From positions 248,001 through 312,000 of the forward strand of contig NZ_FOGS01000002.1 in the NCBI RefSeq assembly GCF_900111305.1: a stretch of DNA of 64,000 nt, given 5' to 3'. Each line of letters starts with the position of its first letter. Position 1 is the first letter of the stretch. Under the pieces are notes generated by a model. That model searched no databases and was not told where the DNA came from. It was given only the letters and a program-made list of their open reading frames with translations. The position numbers and the translations under genes were made by a program. This DNA comes from Vreelandella subterranea (GTDB lineage: Bacteria > Pseudomonadota > Gammaproteobacteria > Pseudomonadales > Halomonadaceae). This document shows, piece by piece, positions 26,151-34,994 of the stretch.

Positions 26151-27293
26151 TCATTCCAGAGACCGGAGCAAGCGCACCAGCAACGCCTCATCGCCGAAGC
26201 CGCCTGCCTTGGTCAGCAAGGGCCACTTCCGGTTGCCCTGCGGATAGCCCAGTACCATTCCTGGTTCCCACTCGCCCACCACCTCGATATAGCGGACCGC
26301 CAGCCTTTTCATCAGCGCACTGGCACAATCACCACCGGTCATCAGGTAGAGGCGCTGTTTGGCCGCTACCATGCCCACGGCAAGAGCGTCGGCAAGCGTT
26401 GCTGCTACCTCGTTGGCATCCCGCGGCGGCGCTTCTGGATCAGGCTTCAGCAACAGGCAAGGCGACTCGACCGTCACATCAGCGATATCCGTCACCACCG
26501 GTAAATCAGGGGTGTCACGACGCAGCGCGGCCACCTGCTGCGCGGCTCGCTCGCTGCGTGACCCCACAGCCATCCAGAGCCCGCTAAAAGGCACATGAAC
26601 ACATGACACCGCCTCACCGAACATGACCTGAGCCAGGGCGCGACTCAGCCCCGCCGTGCCTACCAACAGCCACTTACCCGGCTCATCGCCGACCTCGCTG
26701 GCCAGGGCCTCGAGATCGGCGTCTGTCTCGGCATCCGCCACGCTGTCCGCCATCGGCAATCGCTGCCCTGGAACATGGCGTGCCATGGGTAATCCGGCGT
26801 CGGCGAACAGGGCATCCAGCCCACCACTGGGGGGTCGGGAACGTGCGTCACGGGCAAAGTCGGTCGCCCCGAGGGGGTGACCGTGCACGAGAATACGGGC
26901 ATCGCAGGTCGTGCGGCCCTGAGAAGGAACGGCGGGAGCGAGCAAAAGTCGTCGACAACAAGCCCGGTGCATCGCCAGGCTCTCAGCCACTACCTGGCCG
27001 CGCAGTGTCGAGTCGATTTTTTTGAACCACACAGCAGGAGCCAGACGAGCGAGTATCCGGGTCGCCTGCGCCACACGCTCTGCCGCCGCCGATGCCGTCA
27101 GGTGGCGTGATTCGGTCGTCACCGCGATCACGTCAGGGGGCGCCCCTTGCCACTCGCCCAAGGAGACTTCCAGGTTCTCCAATGCCACGACCACGCGTGT
27201 CGTCGCACCGCGCTGGGCGAAAGGTGCCGCGGCGTCCAACGCACCTGTCAGGTCGTCAGCAACAATGGCGACTCGGCACTCACTCACGCTCAT
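26151..27293 (-). CDS. Four-carbon acid sugar kinase (DUF1537; OtnK/DtnK-like)
   Basis: This 380-residue protein has an N-terminal substrate domain ([30 protein letters not shown]) and a C-terminal nucleotide domain ([32 protein letters not shown]) typical of DUF1537 kinases. Known members phosphorylate D-threonate, D-erythronate or 3-oxo-tetronates at O4. The PdxA2-like gene directly upstream, overlapping by 14 bases, is the partner of the D-threonate/D-erythronate pathway, which ends in DHAP and CO2. The partner OtnC aldolase of 3-oxo-tetronate routes is absent, so direct tetronate phosphorylation is favoured. Confidence 0.83.
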   Translation of the reverse strand: MSVSECRVAIVADDLTGALDAAAPFAQRGATTRVVVALENLEVSLGEWQGAPPDVIAVTTESRHLTASAAAERVAQATRILARLAPAVWFKKIDSTLRGQVVAESLAMHRACCRRLLLAPAVPSQGRTTCDARILVHGHPLGATDFARDARSRPPSGGLDALFADAGLPMARHVPGQRLPMADSVADAETDADLEALASEVGDEPGKWLLVGTAGLSRALAQVMFGEAVSCVHVPFSGLWMAVGSRSERAAQQVAALRRDTPDLPVVTDIADVTVESPCLLLKPDPEAPPRDANEVAATLADALAVGMVAAKQRLYLMTGGDCASALMKRLAVRYIEVVGEWEPGMVLGYPQGNRKWPLLTKAGGFGDEALLVRLLRSLE

Positions 27294-28296
27294 TGGCGCC
27301 AGCTCTCATTCCGGCCACCAACCGATGCGCGTACGCAATCGCCGCGCCCATGTTGGTCGCATCCGCCCTGCCCTGCCAGGCAATGTCGAAGGCGGTACCA
27401 TGATCCACAGACGTACGCCGGATCGGCAAACCAAGACTGACGTTCACCGTGGTGTCGAAGGCAATCAGCTTGACCGGGATATGCCCCTGGTCGTGATACT
27501 GGGCCACCACCAGGTCGAACTCGCCCTTTGAGGCACGATAAAAGACGGTATCAGCGGAGATCGGACCACTCACGTCAAATCCACGCGCCTTGAGGGTCTC
27601 GACGGCCGGTGCAATACAGCGGGTGTCTTCGTCGCCGAAAATACCGCCCTCACCGCAGTGCGGATTAAGTCCGGCCACCGCGATGCGCGGATTGGCCATT
27701 CCCAGCGACCTGAGATGCGCGTCACCGGCCTCGACGGTGGCAATGATCCGCTCGGGCGTTACCCGATCGATGGCCTCACGTAACGATACATGGGTCGACA
27801 CATGCAGGGTCGACAAGTGCTCGGAGGCCAGCAGCATGAACGACGAGGGCGCACCGGTTAGCGCCGCCAGCATGCCGGTGTGGCCATCGTAATAATGACC
27901 GGCCGCATGCAGTGCCGCCTTGTTCAATGGCGCCGTGACGATCACCCCGGCCCGACCGCTCTGCACCAGCTCCACGGCCCTGGCAATACAGCGAAAAGCC
28001 ATGTCACCGGCACCGGCACTGATCTCGCCGTCGGGAATGTCGGCACCGGCGGGCGCCTCCACCACGGCGACGGCCACACAATCTGCGTGGCCGTCGGCCA
28101 TATCCAAAGGCGCGAAATCCAGGTCGCTACCGATGGTTTGCGCGGCACGTCGAAAGATCGCAGGATCGCCGACCAGCAGCGTGCCCGTCCGCGCCGAAGG
28201 CGACATGTCAGCGACGGCCCGGCAGATGATCTCGGGGCCGATACCCGCCGGGTCCCCCATGGTAATGGCGATGTCGTACTGCATATTGCGGCTCAT
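27280..28296 (-). CDS. pdxA2: PdxA2-type 4-phospho-tetronate dehydrogenase
   Basis: This 338-residue PdxA-family enzyme has [12 protein letters not shown] at the N-terminus, [13 protein letters not shown], the metal-binding YDGHTGMLA and [15 protein letters not shown], and the terminal [14 protein letters not shown]. PdxA2 proteins linked to DUF1537 kinases oxidise D-threonate or D-erythronate 4-phosphate, which decarboxylates to DHAP. The genetic linkage here is close: 4-base overlap with the SDR upstream and 14-base overlap with the kinase downstream. A role in vitamin B6 synthesis is therefore unlikely. Confidence 0.83.
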   Translation of the reverse strand: MSRNMQYDIAITMGDPAGIGPEIICRAVADMSPSARTGTLLVGDPAIFRRAAQTIGSDLDFAPLDMADGHADCVAVAVVEAPAGADIPDGEISAGAGDMAFRCIARAVELVQSGRAGVIVTAPLNKAALHAAGHYYDGHTGMLAALTGAPSSFMLLASEHLSTLHVSTHVSLREAIDRVTPERIIATVEAGDAHLRSLGMANPRIAVAGLNPHCGEGGIFGDEDTRCIAPAVETLKARGFDVSGPISADTVFYRASKGEFDLVVAQYHDQGHIPVKLIAFDTTVNVSLGLPIRRTSVDHGTAFDIAWQGRADATNMGAAIAYAHRLVAGMRAGANERE

Positions 28297-29057
28297 GGCA
28301 TCAACTGCCCGCCGTTGACTTCAATAATCTGCCCGGTGATGTAGCCGCTGAGGGCGTCCGTCGCCAGGAACAGATAGGCGCCAACACAATCCTCGGCGCT
28401 GCCGAGACGACCTTGTGGGATCGTGGCTCGCGCGGCTTCCATCTGGGCATCGTTGGAGTGGCGCGCGTGGAAATCCGTGGTGATCACGCCAGGGGCCACG
28501 GCATTGACACGAATATTGTCGCCGGCGAGTTCCTTGGCCATGTTGCGGGTCAAGGTAGTGACGAAGCCCTTGGCCGAGGCGTAGAGACCCGCGCCAGTAC
28601 CACCGCCATTGCGTGCTGCGATCGAGCCGGTATGGATGATATTGCCAGCCCCGGCTTGGCGCAGATAAGGCAGCGCCGCCCGACTGGCCATGACGACCGA
28701 GCGCGCGTTGAGGTCCATGACGCGGTCGTAATAGTCATCATCCATCTCGTCCAGGCTGACGCGTCCCTGCATATCGCCAGCATTGTTGATCAACAGGTCG
28801 AGTCCACCCAGTTGCTCCGCCGCCTGATCGACGATCGCGGTGGCTTCTTTCGTGCGGCTGATATCCCCTTGAATCAGAAAGGCCTCACCGCCCGCTTGGC
28901 GGATATCGTCGCAGACCGCCTGGGCCGGTCCTTCACTACGGTGATAATGCACCGCCACGCGCGCCCCCAGTCCGCCGAGCCGCCTGGCAACTGCCGCGCC
29001 GATCCCCCGGCTCGAACCGGTCACCAATATTCGCTTGCCTTTCATTTCATCGAACAT
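28293..29057 (-). CDS. SDR-family oxidoreductase of the sugar-acid operon
   Basis: This 254-residue classical short-chain dehydrogenase has [24 protein letters not shown], the catalytic Ser in [10 protein letters not shown] and YASAKGF, and [17 protein letters not shown]. It starts with AGGAG and leads the minus-strand operon SDR-pdxA2-kinase. The substrate is not recognisable from sequence. Context allows a sugar or aldonate dehydrogenase, for example an L-fucose or tetronate 2- or 3-dehydrogenase. That choice cannot be made here. Confidence 0.75.
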   Translation of the reverse strand: MFDEMKGKRILVTGSSRGIGAAVARRLGGLGARVAVHYHRSEGPAQAVCDDIRQAGGEAFLIQGDISRTKEATAIVDQAAEQLGGLDLLINNAGDMQGRVSLDEMDDDYYDRVMDLNARSVVMASRAALPYLRQAGAGNIIHTGSIAARNGGGTGAGLYASAKGFVTTLTRNMAKELAGDNIRVNAVAPGVITTDFHARHSNDAQMEAARATIPQGRLGSAEDCVGAYLFLATDALSGYITGQIIEVNGGQLMP

Positions 29058-29115
29058 GCTGTACTCCTGATTGGATATCGTGTGGCAATCGCCATTAGGT
29101 TGCGTTAGGGTTTAT

Positions 29116-29134
29116 GGCATACCTTTCATACATC
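29116..29134. promoter_or_regulatory. Candidate GntR operator in the divergent SDR/fucD region (site C)
   Basis: The minus strand reads GATGTATGAAAGGTATGCC, a direct repeat GTATGAAAG/GTATGCCAT with a 9-bp period. It lies 59 bp before the SDR start and 102 bp before fucD, so it could control both directions. Confidence 0.5.
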
Positions 29135-29235
29135 ATGACATTGCTTGCATCATAGGTGAAAGTTGGCCAGATGCCAGTTCACCTTCTTAGCCATTCGCAT
29201 TACCCACCAACGCCAACGACCATGAGGACGCCACC

Positions 29236-30540
29236 ATGACCACCATTTCTCGCGTTGAGGTCCAGGACATACGCTTTCCGACTTCCCGTTCGCTGGACGG
29301 CTCAGACGCCATGAACGCCGCACCTGATTACTCGGCCACCTATGTGATCCTGCACACCGATGACGAAAGCGGCCCCCAGGGCCATGGCCTGACCTTTACC
29401 ATCGGCCGCGGCAACGAGATCGTGGTCACCGCCGTTCGCTCACTCACTCCACTCCTTGAGGGCCGTTCGCTGGAGACGATCACCGCCGATATGGGTGCCT
29501 TCTGGCGCGAAATCACCGGCGACAGCCAACTGCGCTGGATCGGCCCCGACAAGGGCGCGATCCATCTGGCCACCGCCGCCATGGTCAACGCCGTCTGGGA
29601 CCTGTGGGCCAAGCGCGAAGGCAAGCCGGTGTGGAAGCTGCTCGCCGACATGAGCCCTGAAGAGCTGGTGCGCTGCCTCGACTTCCGCTTCGTGACTGAT
29701 GCCTTGACGCCGGAAGAGGCCATCGCCCTGCTGCGCAAGCAGGCACCCGGCAAGGCCGAGCGGGAAGCCGAAATGCGGCGTGACGGCTTTCCCGGCTATA
29801 CCACCTCGGCAGGCTGGCTTGGCTACACCGACGACAAGGTCCGCCAACTGGCTCGCGAGGCCCTGGCCGAGGGCTGGACGCACTTCAAGCAGAAGATCGG
29901 CGGCGATCTCGACGAAGATGCCCGGCGCGCCGCCTTGTTGCGCGAGGAAATCGGCTGGGACAACGTGCTGATGATGGATGCCAACCAGGTGTGGGAAGTC
30001 GATGAGACAGTGGCCAAGATGCGCCGCCTGGCGGAGTTCGACCCGCTGTGGATCGAAGAACCCACCAGCCCGGATGACATCCTCGGCCATGCCGAGATAC
30101 GTCACCGTGTCGCGCCGATTGGCGTGGCCACCGGCGAGCATTGCCATAACAAGGTGATGTTCAAGCAGTTCCTGCAAGCCGACGCCATCGACTATTGCCA
30201 GATCGATGCTGCGCGACTGGGCGGGCTCAACGAGGTCATCCTGGTGGTGCTGATGGCCGCCAAGTTCGGCGTGCCGATCTGCCCACACGCTGGCGGCGTT
30301 GGGCTGTGCGAATACGTCCAGCACATCTCGATGTTCGACTATATCGCCGTGTCGGGTAGCCTCGAAGGTCGGGTACTGGAGTACGTCGACCATCTGCACG
30401 AGCACTTCGTCGACCCCGTGGTCATTCGCCAAGGCCGCTACCAGGTGCCTACTGCCGCCGGTTATAGCATCACCATGCATGCCGACTCGCTGGCCAGGCA
30501 CCGTTTCCCGGACGGCGCCGCCTGGCAGGAGGAAAGCTGA
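29236..30540 (+). CDS. fucD: L-fuconate dehydratase (enolase superfamily)
   Basis: This 434-residue enzyme converts L-fuconate to 2-keto-3-deoxy-L-fuconate. Residues match the Xanthomonas enzyme position for position: KxK at K218/K220 (FKQKIGG), metal ligands D248 (MMDANQVW), E274 (WIEEPTSPDD) and E301 (GVATGEHCHN), and acid/base H351 (CPHAGGVGLCE). The family also accepts L-galactonate, D-arabinonate and related acids. The next steps are the SDR at 19322 and the FAH enzyme at 20134, 8 kb away on the same strand. A fucose dehydrogenase and fuconolactonase are not evident, so fuconate itself may be imported. Confidence 0.93.
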   Translation: MTTISRVEVQDIRFPTSRSLDGSDAMNAAPDYSATYVILHTDDESGPQGHGLTFTIGRGNEIVVTAVRSLTPLLEGRSLETITADMGAFWREITGDSQLRWIGPDKGAIHLATAAMVNAVWDLWAKREGKPVWKLLADMSPEELVRCLDFRFVTDALTPEEAIALLRKQAPGKAEREAEMRRDGFPGYTTSAGWLGYTDDKVRQLAREALAEGWTHFKQKIGGDLDEDARRAALLREEIGWDNVLMMDANQVWEVDETVAKMRRLAEFDPLWIEEPTSPDDILGHAEIRHRVAPIGVATGEHCHNKVMFKQFLQADAIDYCQIDAARLGGLNEVILVVLMAAKFGVPICPHAGGVGLCEYVQHISMFDYIAVSGSLEGRVLEYVDHLHEHFVDPVVIRQGRYQVPTAAGYSITMHADSLARHRFPDGAAWQEES

Positions 30541-30720
30541 GTGGTCCGGGGCCGTTTTTGTAGATCAACCTAAAGCCCGACCAGTCTTTCACAAGGCGGG
30601 CGACAACACGCACATGTGTTTTAGGCAGGTTGTGCACACTGAATGACGCTTATCGACAACTAATTTTTACCTATCGCGACACACTGGTCAGCGAATAAAC
30701 CGCTGATTAGAGAGCGCGCC

Positions 30721-31641
30721 ATGAATCGCAATGTCATCCTCACCTGCGCCGTTACCGGCGCAGGTGATACCACCGCTAAAAACCCCAACGTACCCGTCAC
30801 GCCCAAGGCTATCGCCGCCTCCTGCATTGGCGCGGCCCGCGCCGGAGCCAGCATCGCGCATATCCACGTGCGTGATCCGGAAACTGGTGGCATCAGCCAT
30901 TCCACCGAGCAATTCCGTGAGGTGATGGAGCGTGTTCGCGAGGCGGACGCCGATATCGTCATGAACATCACCGCCGGCGGCGGCGGTGACTGGATACCGG
31001 ACGTAAGCGACCCCACCCGCGGCGGCCCCGGCACCGATATTCAAACGCCCGCGGAACGTCACGCACCGGTGGGTGAGCTGCTCCCCGAGCTGTGCACCCT
31101 GGACTGCGGCAGCCTCAACTTTGGCGACATGGTCTACGTGAACCCCGCCGACTGGCTGCGCGAACATGCTCGCCTGGTGCAAGCGGCAGGCGTCAAGCCA
31201 GAGCTTGAGTGCTTTGATCTAGGTCATGTCTGGTTTGCCCGCCAGCTTCAGCAAGAAGGCTTGATCGACGACGACCCGCTGTATCAACTCTGCCTGGGCA
31301 TCCCCTGGGGCGCCGAAGCGGATACCGAAACCATGCTCGCCATGCGCAATAAGTTGCCGGATAACGCCAATTGGGCCGCCTTCGGCATTGGTCGCCATCA
31401 AATGCCCATGGTGGCCCAGGCGGTACTGCTGGGTGGCCATGCCCGGGTTGGGTTGGAAGACAACCTGTTTTTAGAGAAAGGCGTGCTGGCTAACAACGGC
31501 CAACTGGTCGAGAAAGCCTCGACCATTATCGAGAACCTGGGCGCCCGGGTGATGACGCCTGCAGAAACCCGCGCGCACCTCAAACTACGCGACCCAATGA
31601 CCGGAAATGTCATGGGCACCCCATCAGGAGGTGATGCATGA
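30721..31641 (+). CDS. cdhC: 3-dehydrocarnitine cleavage enzyme (BKACE/DUF849)
   Basis: This 306-residue beta-keto acid cleavage enzyme has zinc ligands H47 and H49 in [11 protein letters not shown] and the family segments [19 protein letters not shown] and [11 protein letters not shown]. Family members condense acetyl-CoA with a beta-keto acid and cleave it. Here the partner would be 3-dehydrocarnitine, giving betainyl-CoA and acetoacetate. It is first in cdhC-cdhA-cdhB, with a four-base overlap to cdhA. GAGAG precedes the ATG. Confidence 0.88.
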   Translation: MNRNVILTCAVTGAGDTTAKNPNVPVTPKAIAASCIGAARAGASIAHIHVRDPETGGISHSTEQFREVMERVREADADIVMNITAGGGGDWIPDVSDPTRGGPGTDIQTPAERHAPVGELLPELCTLDCGSLNFGDMVYVNPADWLREHARLVQAAGVKPELECFDLGHVWFARQLQQEGLIDDDPLYQLCLGIPWGAEADTETMLAMRNKLPDNANWAAFGIGRHQMPMVAQAVLLGGHARVGLEDNLFLEKGVLANNGQLVEKASTIIENLGARVMTPAETRAHLKLRDPMTGNVMGTPSGGDA

Positions 31642-32591
31642 GCCGTTTAGCTGCGATTGGCACCGGCGTAATTGGCAACGGCTGGATTGCCCGTGCCCTC
31701 GCCCAGGGCTGGGACGTCGTCGCTTTTGATCCAGACCCCAAAGCTCCGGAACGTACCCGTTCATTTATCGACAACGCCTGGCCGTCGTTAACCCAGCTCG
31801 GCCTGGCACCTGATGCCAAACCTGAGCGGCTGACATTTGTGGCAACGATTGAGGAGGCCATAAGCGGCGCTGACCTGATTCAGGAGAACGTGCCCGAACG
31901 TCTACCGCTAAAGCAAGAAATTCTGGCCGCCATTGACGCTGCGGCCGCACCGGACACCATCATCGGCTCGTCCACCTCCGGCTTCAAGCCCACCGATCTG
32001 CAGCAGCAGTGCCAACAGGCACCCGGTCGCGTGATCGTCGCCCACCCCTTCAACCCGGTATATTTACTGCCGCTCGTGGAACTTGTGGGGGGTGAGGCCA
32101 CCCAGCCCGAGCAGATGGCCGCCGCCCAGGAACGTTATCAGTCGCTCGCCATGCGCCCGCTGGTGGTTCGCCGAGAAATAGAAGGCCATATCGCCGACCG
32201 CTTGATGGAAGCGCTGTGGCGGGAAGCCTTGCACCTGGTCAATGATGGCGTGGCGACCACCGAAGAAATCGATGCGGCCGTGGTTTACGGCTGTGGGCTT
32301 CGCTGGCCGTTGATGGGCACCTTTTTAACCTTTCATCTTGCGGGCGGCGAATCAGGCATGCGCCATATGCTGGAACAGTTCGGCCCGGCGTTAAAACTGC
32401 CCTGGACCAAACTGGAAGCCCCGGAACTTACCGACGAATTGATTGATAAAGTGGTAGAAGGCTGTGAACATCAGGCCGCGGGGCGCTCGGTGGCGACACT
32501 GGACAAGCGTCGCGATGACTTTCTGGTCGAGCTGCTTGAGGTCGTCCACAAGTACTGGCCGGAAGCCGAGGGCTTAAAAGGACGCATTTAA
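31638..32591 (+). CDS. cdhA: L-carnitine 3-dehydrogenase
   Basis: This 317-residue protein of the 3-hydroxyacyl-CoA dehydrogenase fold has an N-terminal Rossmann motif [19 protein letters not shown]. It then has [14 protein letters not shown], the catalytic His in [16 protein letters not shown], and [14 protein letters not shown]. These features match L-carnitine dehydrogenases, which oxidise carnitine to 3-dehydrocarnitine with NAD+. Gene order and overlaps with cdhC and cdhB (one-base stop/start sharing) agree. Confidence 0.9.
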   Translation: MSRLAAIGTGVIGNGWIARALAQGWDVVAFDPDPKAPERTRSFIDNAWPSLTQLGLAPDAKPERLTFVATIEEAISGADLIQENVPERLPLKQEILAAIDAAAAPDTIIGSSTSGFKPTDLQQQCQQAPGRVIVAHPFNPVYLLPLVELVGGEATQPEQMAAAQERYQSLAMRPLVVRREIEGHIADRLMEALWREALHLVNDGVATTEEIDAAVVYGCGLRWPLMGTFLTFHLAGGESGMRHMLEQFGPALKLPWTKLEAPELTDELIDKVVEGCEHQAAGRSVATLDKRRDDFLVELLEVVHKYWPEAEGLKGRI

Positions 32592-33046
32592 TGATCATCC
32601 ATGAAACCCAAGTCGCCCCTGAGTGGGTCGACTACAATGGGCATATGAACGACGCGGCATACGCCCGCGTCTTCTCCCAGGCCTGTGAAGCGCTGATCGA
32701 CCAGATAGGGCTCGACGAAGCGGGCCGGGCGCATTACGGCTATACGATCTACACGCTGGAAACCCACCTCTGCTATCGCCGCGAGGCACACCAAGACCAA
32801 CCGTTAAGCGTCGACCTGACGCTACTGGATAGCGATGCCAAACGCCTGCACGTGTTTTTCGCCATGTTCGATGATGAAGACAACCTGCTGGCGAGCAGCG
32901 AACAGATGCTGATGGGCATGGAACAGGGATCAGGGCGACCCAGCGCGTTTCCTGAGCCGGTAGCGAGCTCCGTGGCGAAGCTTCCTCAAGCCAACAAAGA
33001 CCTGTGGCCGGAGCTTGCAGGACGCACTATCGGCATACGACGCTAG
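32591..33046 (+). CDS. cdhB: Betainyl-CoA thioesterase (hot-dog fold)
   Basis: This 151-residue 4HBT-type thioesterase has the motif VDYNGHMNDAAYARVF with the conserved Asp/Asn-Gly-His-Met. It releases glycine betaine from betainyl-CoA in carnitine degradation. In a salt-loving host the betaine formed would also serve as an osmoprotectant. It is coupled to cdhA through a TAATG-type junction. Some carnitine dehydrogenases carry this domain as a fusion; here it is separate. Confidence 0.87.
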   Translation: MIIHETQVAPEWVDYNGHMNDAAYARVFSQACEALIDQIGLDEAGRAHYGYTIYTLETHLCYRREAHQDQPLSVDLTLLDSDAKRLHVFFAMFDDEDNLLASSEQMLMGMEQGSGRPSAFPEPVASSVAKLPQANKDLWPELAGRTIGIRR

Positions 33047-33096
33047 GCTATACAAAACAGGTTATCCACGACAGGTGATGCGAAAAGGCAAACGCC

Positions 33097-33933
33097 ATGC
33101 ACATTGATGCCTTTATTCAACGCTTCAGTGCACAACTGGCGGAAATGGAAAAAATGCCATTCCCCCAGGCGCGGCGCGCCTATGACAGTCTTTGCCGAAC
33201 CTTCGCCCCTTCTGATCCGACCGGTATGCAGATTAAAAACGGCACTATGGAAGGTGTCGATGTACGCCATTTTATCCCCGCGCAACGCCGAACGGGATGT
33301 GTGCTATTCATACACGGTGGCGGCTTTACCATCGGCTCGACCGAAAGCCACCATGGCCCCGCCGCCAGCCTGGCCCATGCGCTGGGTCGTGAAGTGGTAA
33401 GCGTCAACTACCGGCTTGCGCCCGAGGTCGCTTACCCCGATATGCTGGCAGACTGTCAAACGGTGTTGGAAGCGATACAGCCCATTGCGCTGGTAGGTGA
33501 CAGCGCAGGCGGGCGGCTGGCGATCGATCTTGCCCACCCTTTGATCGAGGCACCGCCGCTCGGGTTGATCTATCCAACGGTTGGCGAGCTATCACCTGGG
33601 TGTCTCGGGGAGGATGCTCCACTGCTCTCACGCGACGATATACTGGGCGTTCGCCAACGCTGCCCAGAGATCAGCGCCGCCCAGCGCGATCTTGCGCCAC
33701 CTGCGACGGGCATCGAAATACTGACGGTGGAGCACGACCCGCTTACTCGGCCCATCGAAACCGCAGTCGCTAACTGGCAGGAAGCGGGCGCCTCAGTGGG
33801 CTATCGTTGCGCGCCGCAGATGGTGCACGGTGTGCTACACGCTCATGCGCTGCTGCCTTCAATGAAAAGCGCCTGGCAGGATTTCTGCCAGGCGCTTCAT
33901 AGACGGCTTATCGACCAAGTCAACAGGCCCTAA
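33097..33933 (+). CDS. hocS: Alpha/beta hydrolase, probable short-chain acylcarnitine hydrolase
   Basis: This 278-residue HSL-type esterase has the oxyanion motif FIHGGGFTIGS, the nucleophile elbow VGDSAGGRLAID, an Asp in VEHDPLT and a His in MVHGVLHAH. In Pseudomonas aeruginosa the last gene of the carnitine operon (PA5384, HocS) hydrolyses acetyl- and butyrylcarnitine to carnitine. The same position here, 50 bp after cdhB, supports that role. Its final codons contain a 13-bp hairpin that also serves the convergent caiX gene. Confidence 0.78.
   Translation: MHIDAFIQRFSAQLAEMEKMPFPQARRAYDSLCRTFAPSDPTGMQIKNGTMEGVDVRHFIPAQRRTGCVLFIHGGGFTIGSTESHHGPAASLAHALGREVVSVNYRLAPEVAYPDMLADCQTVLEAIQPIALVGDSAGGRLAIDLAHPLIEAPPLGLIYPTVGELSPGCLGEDAPLLSRDDILGVRQRCPEISAAQRDLAPPATGIEILTVEHDPLTRPIETAVANWQEAGASVGYRCAPQMVHGVLHAHALLPSMKSAWQDFCQALHRRLIDQVNRP
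33867..33897. terminator. Perfect 13-bp hairpin inside the hocS 3' end, probable caiX terminator
   Basis: AAGCGCCTGGCAG, loop GATTT, CTGCCAGGCGCTT form a strong stem. On the minus strand it is followed by TTTTC and lies about 50 nt past the caiX stop, as expected for a rho-independent terminator. On the plus strand it lies within codons KSAWQDFCQALHR of hocS. Confidence 0.7.
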
Positions 33934-33945
33934 GCGAGCTAGAGT

Positions 33946-34881
33946 TTATTGATAGACTGCTCGCACCTGCTCAATAGCGGATTCACCATCGCGGGTCTCA
34001 ACGCCTTCCAGCCACTCGGCTACAGTATCCAGATTGTTGCCGATCCACTCATGCGCGACCTCATCCGCCGGGCGCTCTTCGTAGCTGTACTCATGCACCC
34101 ATTCGTTCTGGTCTTCGATATCGATCACGTACTGCGAGAGGAAACGGTGGACCTCCGGTGCTTCGTCCGCCAGGCTGGCAGGCGTAATAGTCCATACGGT
34201 GCTTTCAATAGCCGCCACACCCGCGTCGTCGCTATCTGCCAAGTAGGCCAAATCGAAGCTCACGTTCATCCAGTGAGGCTCCCAGCCAACAAAGGTCACC
34301 CACTCTTCATCGGCCATTTTTTGCTCAGCCTGGGCCAGCATGGCCGACGTCGAGCTTTCGCGGAGCTGCCAATCGCCCAACCCGGCAAGGTCGTTATCAA
34401 TGGCGTTGAGAATCGCCTCGTTGATGCCAGTTCCGGCTTCAATGCCCTGGATTTCACCGTCGAACCGGTCGTGATGCTCTGCCAGCTCAGCAACCGTCGT
34501 CACGCCAGCGTCGTAAACGTACTGGGGAACCACCAGCCCGGAATTGGCACCGCTGATGTTCGAAACCACTTTCTCGACTTTGCCGTCCGCCACCAACGGC
34601 TCGACCATATCGGTCTGCACGGGGTACCAGCCGCCTAAATAGACTTCAAGATCGTTATTCGACAAGCCTTCAAGAATGACACTCACGGCTAGATCCTGCT
34701 GCCGCGTCTGGTAACCCATGGTTTCGAGCAGTTGGGCCGCCACTTCGGATTTCACGGTGACACCTGGCCACGGCGGCACCCCAAAGCGCAGCTCGTCGAG
34801 CTCTGCCATCGCTGGTGTAGCGGTCAACGCAGTAAGTAAAAAACCCGCTTTTAACGACATTGATTTGATAGTGGTCGGCAT
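33946..34881 (-). CDS. caiX: Carnitine/betaine ABC transporter substrate-binding protein
   Basis: This 311-residue OpuAC-type binding protein has a signal peptide ending at ATPAMA and the segments GVPPWPGVTVKSEVA, VYLGGWYPVQ and FVGWEPHWMNV. The aromatic residues there would box a trimethylammonium group. In P. aeruginosa CaiX delivers carnitine to a shared ABC core (CbcWV). No permease or ATPase gene is here either, so the same sharing is likely. Unlike Pseudomonas, it is not the first gene of cdhCAB but lies convergent to it, behind cdhR. Confidence 0.85.
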   Translation of the reverse strand: MPTTIKSMSLKAGFLLTALTATPAMAELDELRFGVPPWPGVTVKSEVAAQLLETMGYQTRQQDLAVSVILEGLSNNDLEVYLGGWYPVQTDMVEPLVADGKVEKVVSNISGANSGLVVPQYVYDAGVTTVAELAEHHDRFDGEIQGIEAGTGINEAILNAIDNDLAGLGDWQLRESSTSAMLAQAEQKMADEEWVTFVGWEPHWMNVSFDLAYLADSDDAGVAAIESTVWTITPASLADEAPEVHRFLSQYVIDIEDQNEWVHEYSYEERPADEVAHEWIGNNLDTVAEWLEGVETRDGESAIEQVRAVYQ

Positions 34882-34994
34882 CTGGCTAAACCCTCTTGTT
34901 GATTAGGTCCTGCCAGTATGCGCGGCTTCCATTCCACTACTAACCACTAGGCGACATTTATCACCCATTAAGCGACCACCAGGATACAAATGGC

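Noticed and set aside
27280-28296. Assignment as the vitamin B6 enzyme PdxA
   Set aside because: The gene overlaps a DUF1537 kinase and an SDR; this linkage is that of PdxA2 in tetronate catabolism.
29440-30501. A 353-codon minus-strand frame
   Set aside because: It is a shadow of fucD, whose active-site residues are all present on the other strand.
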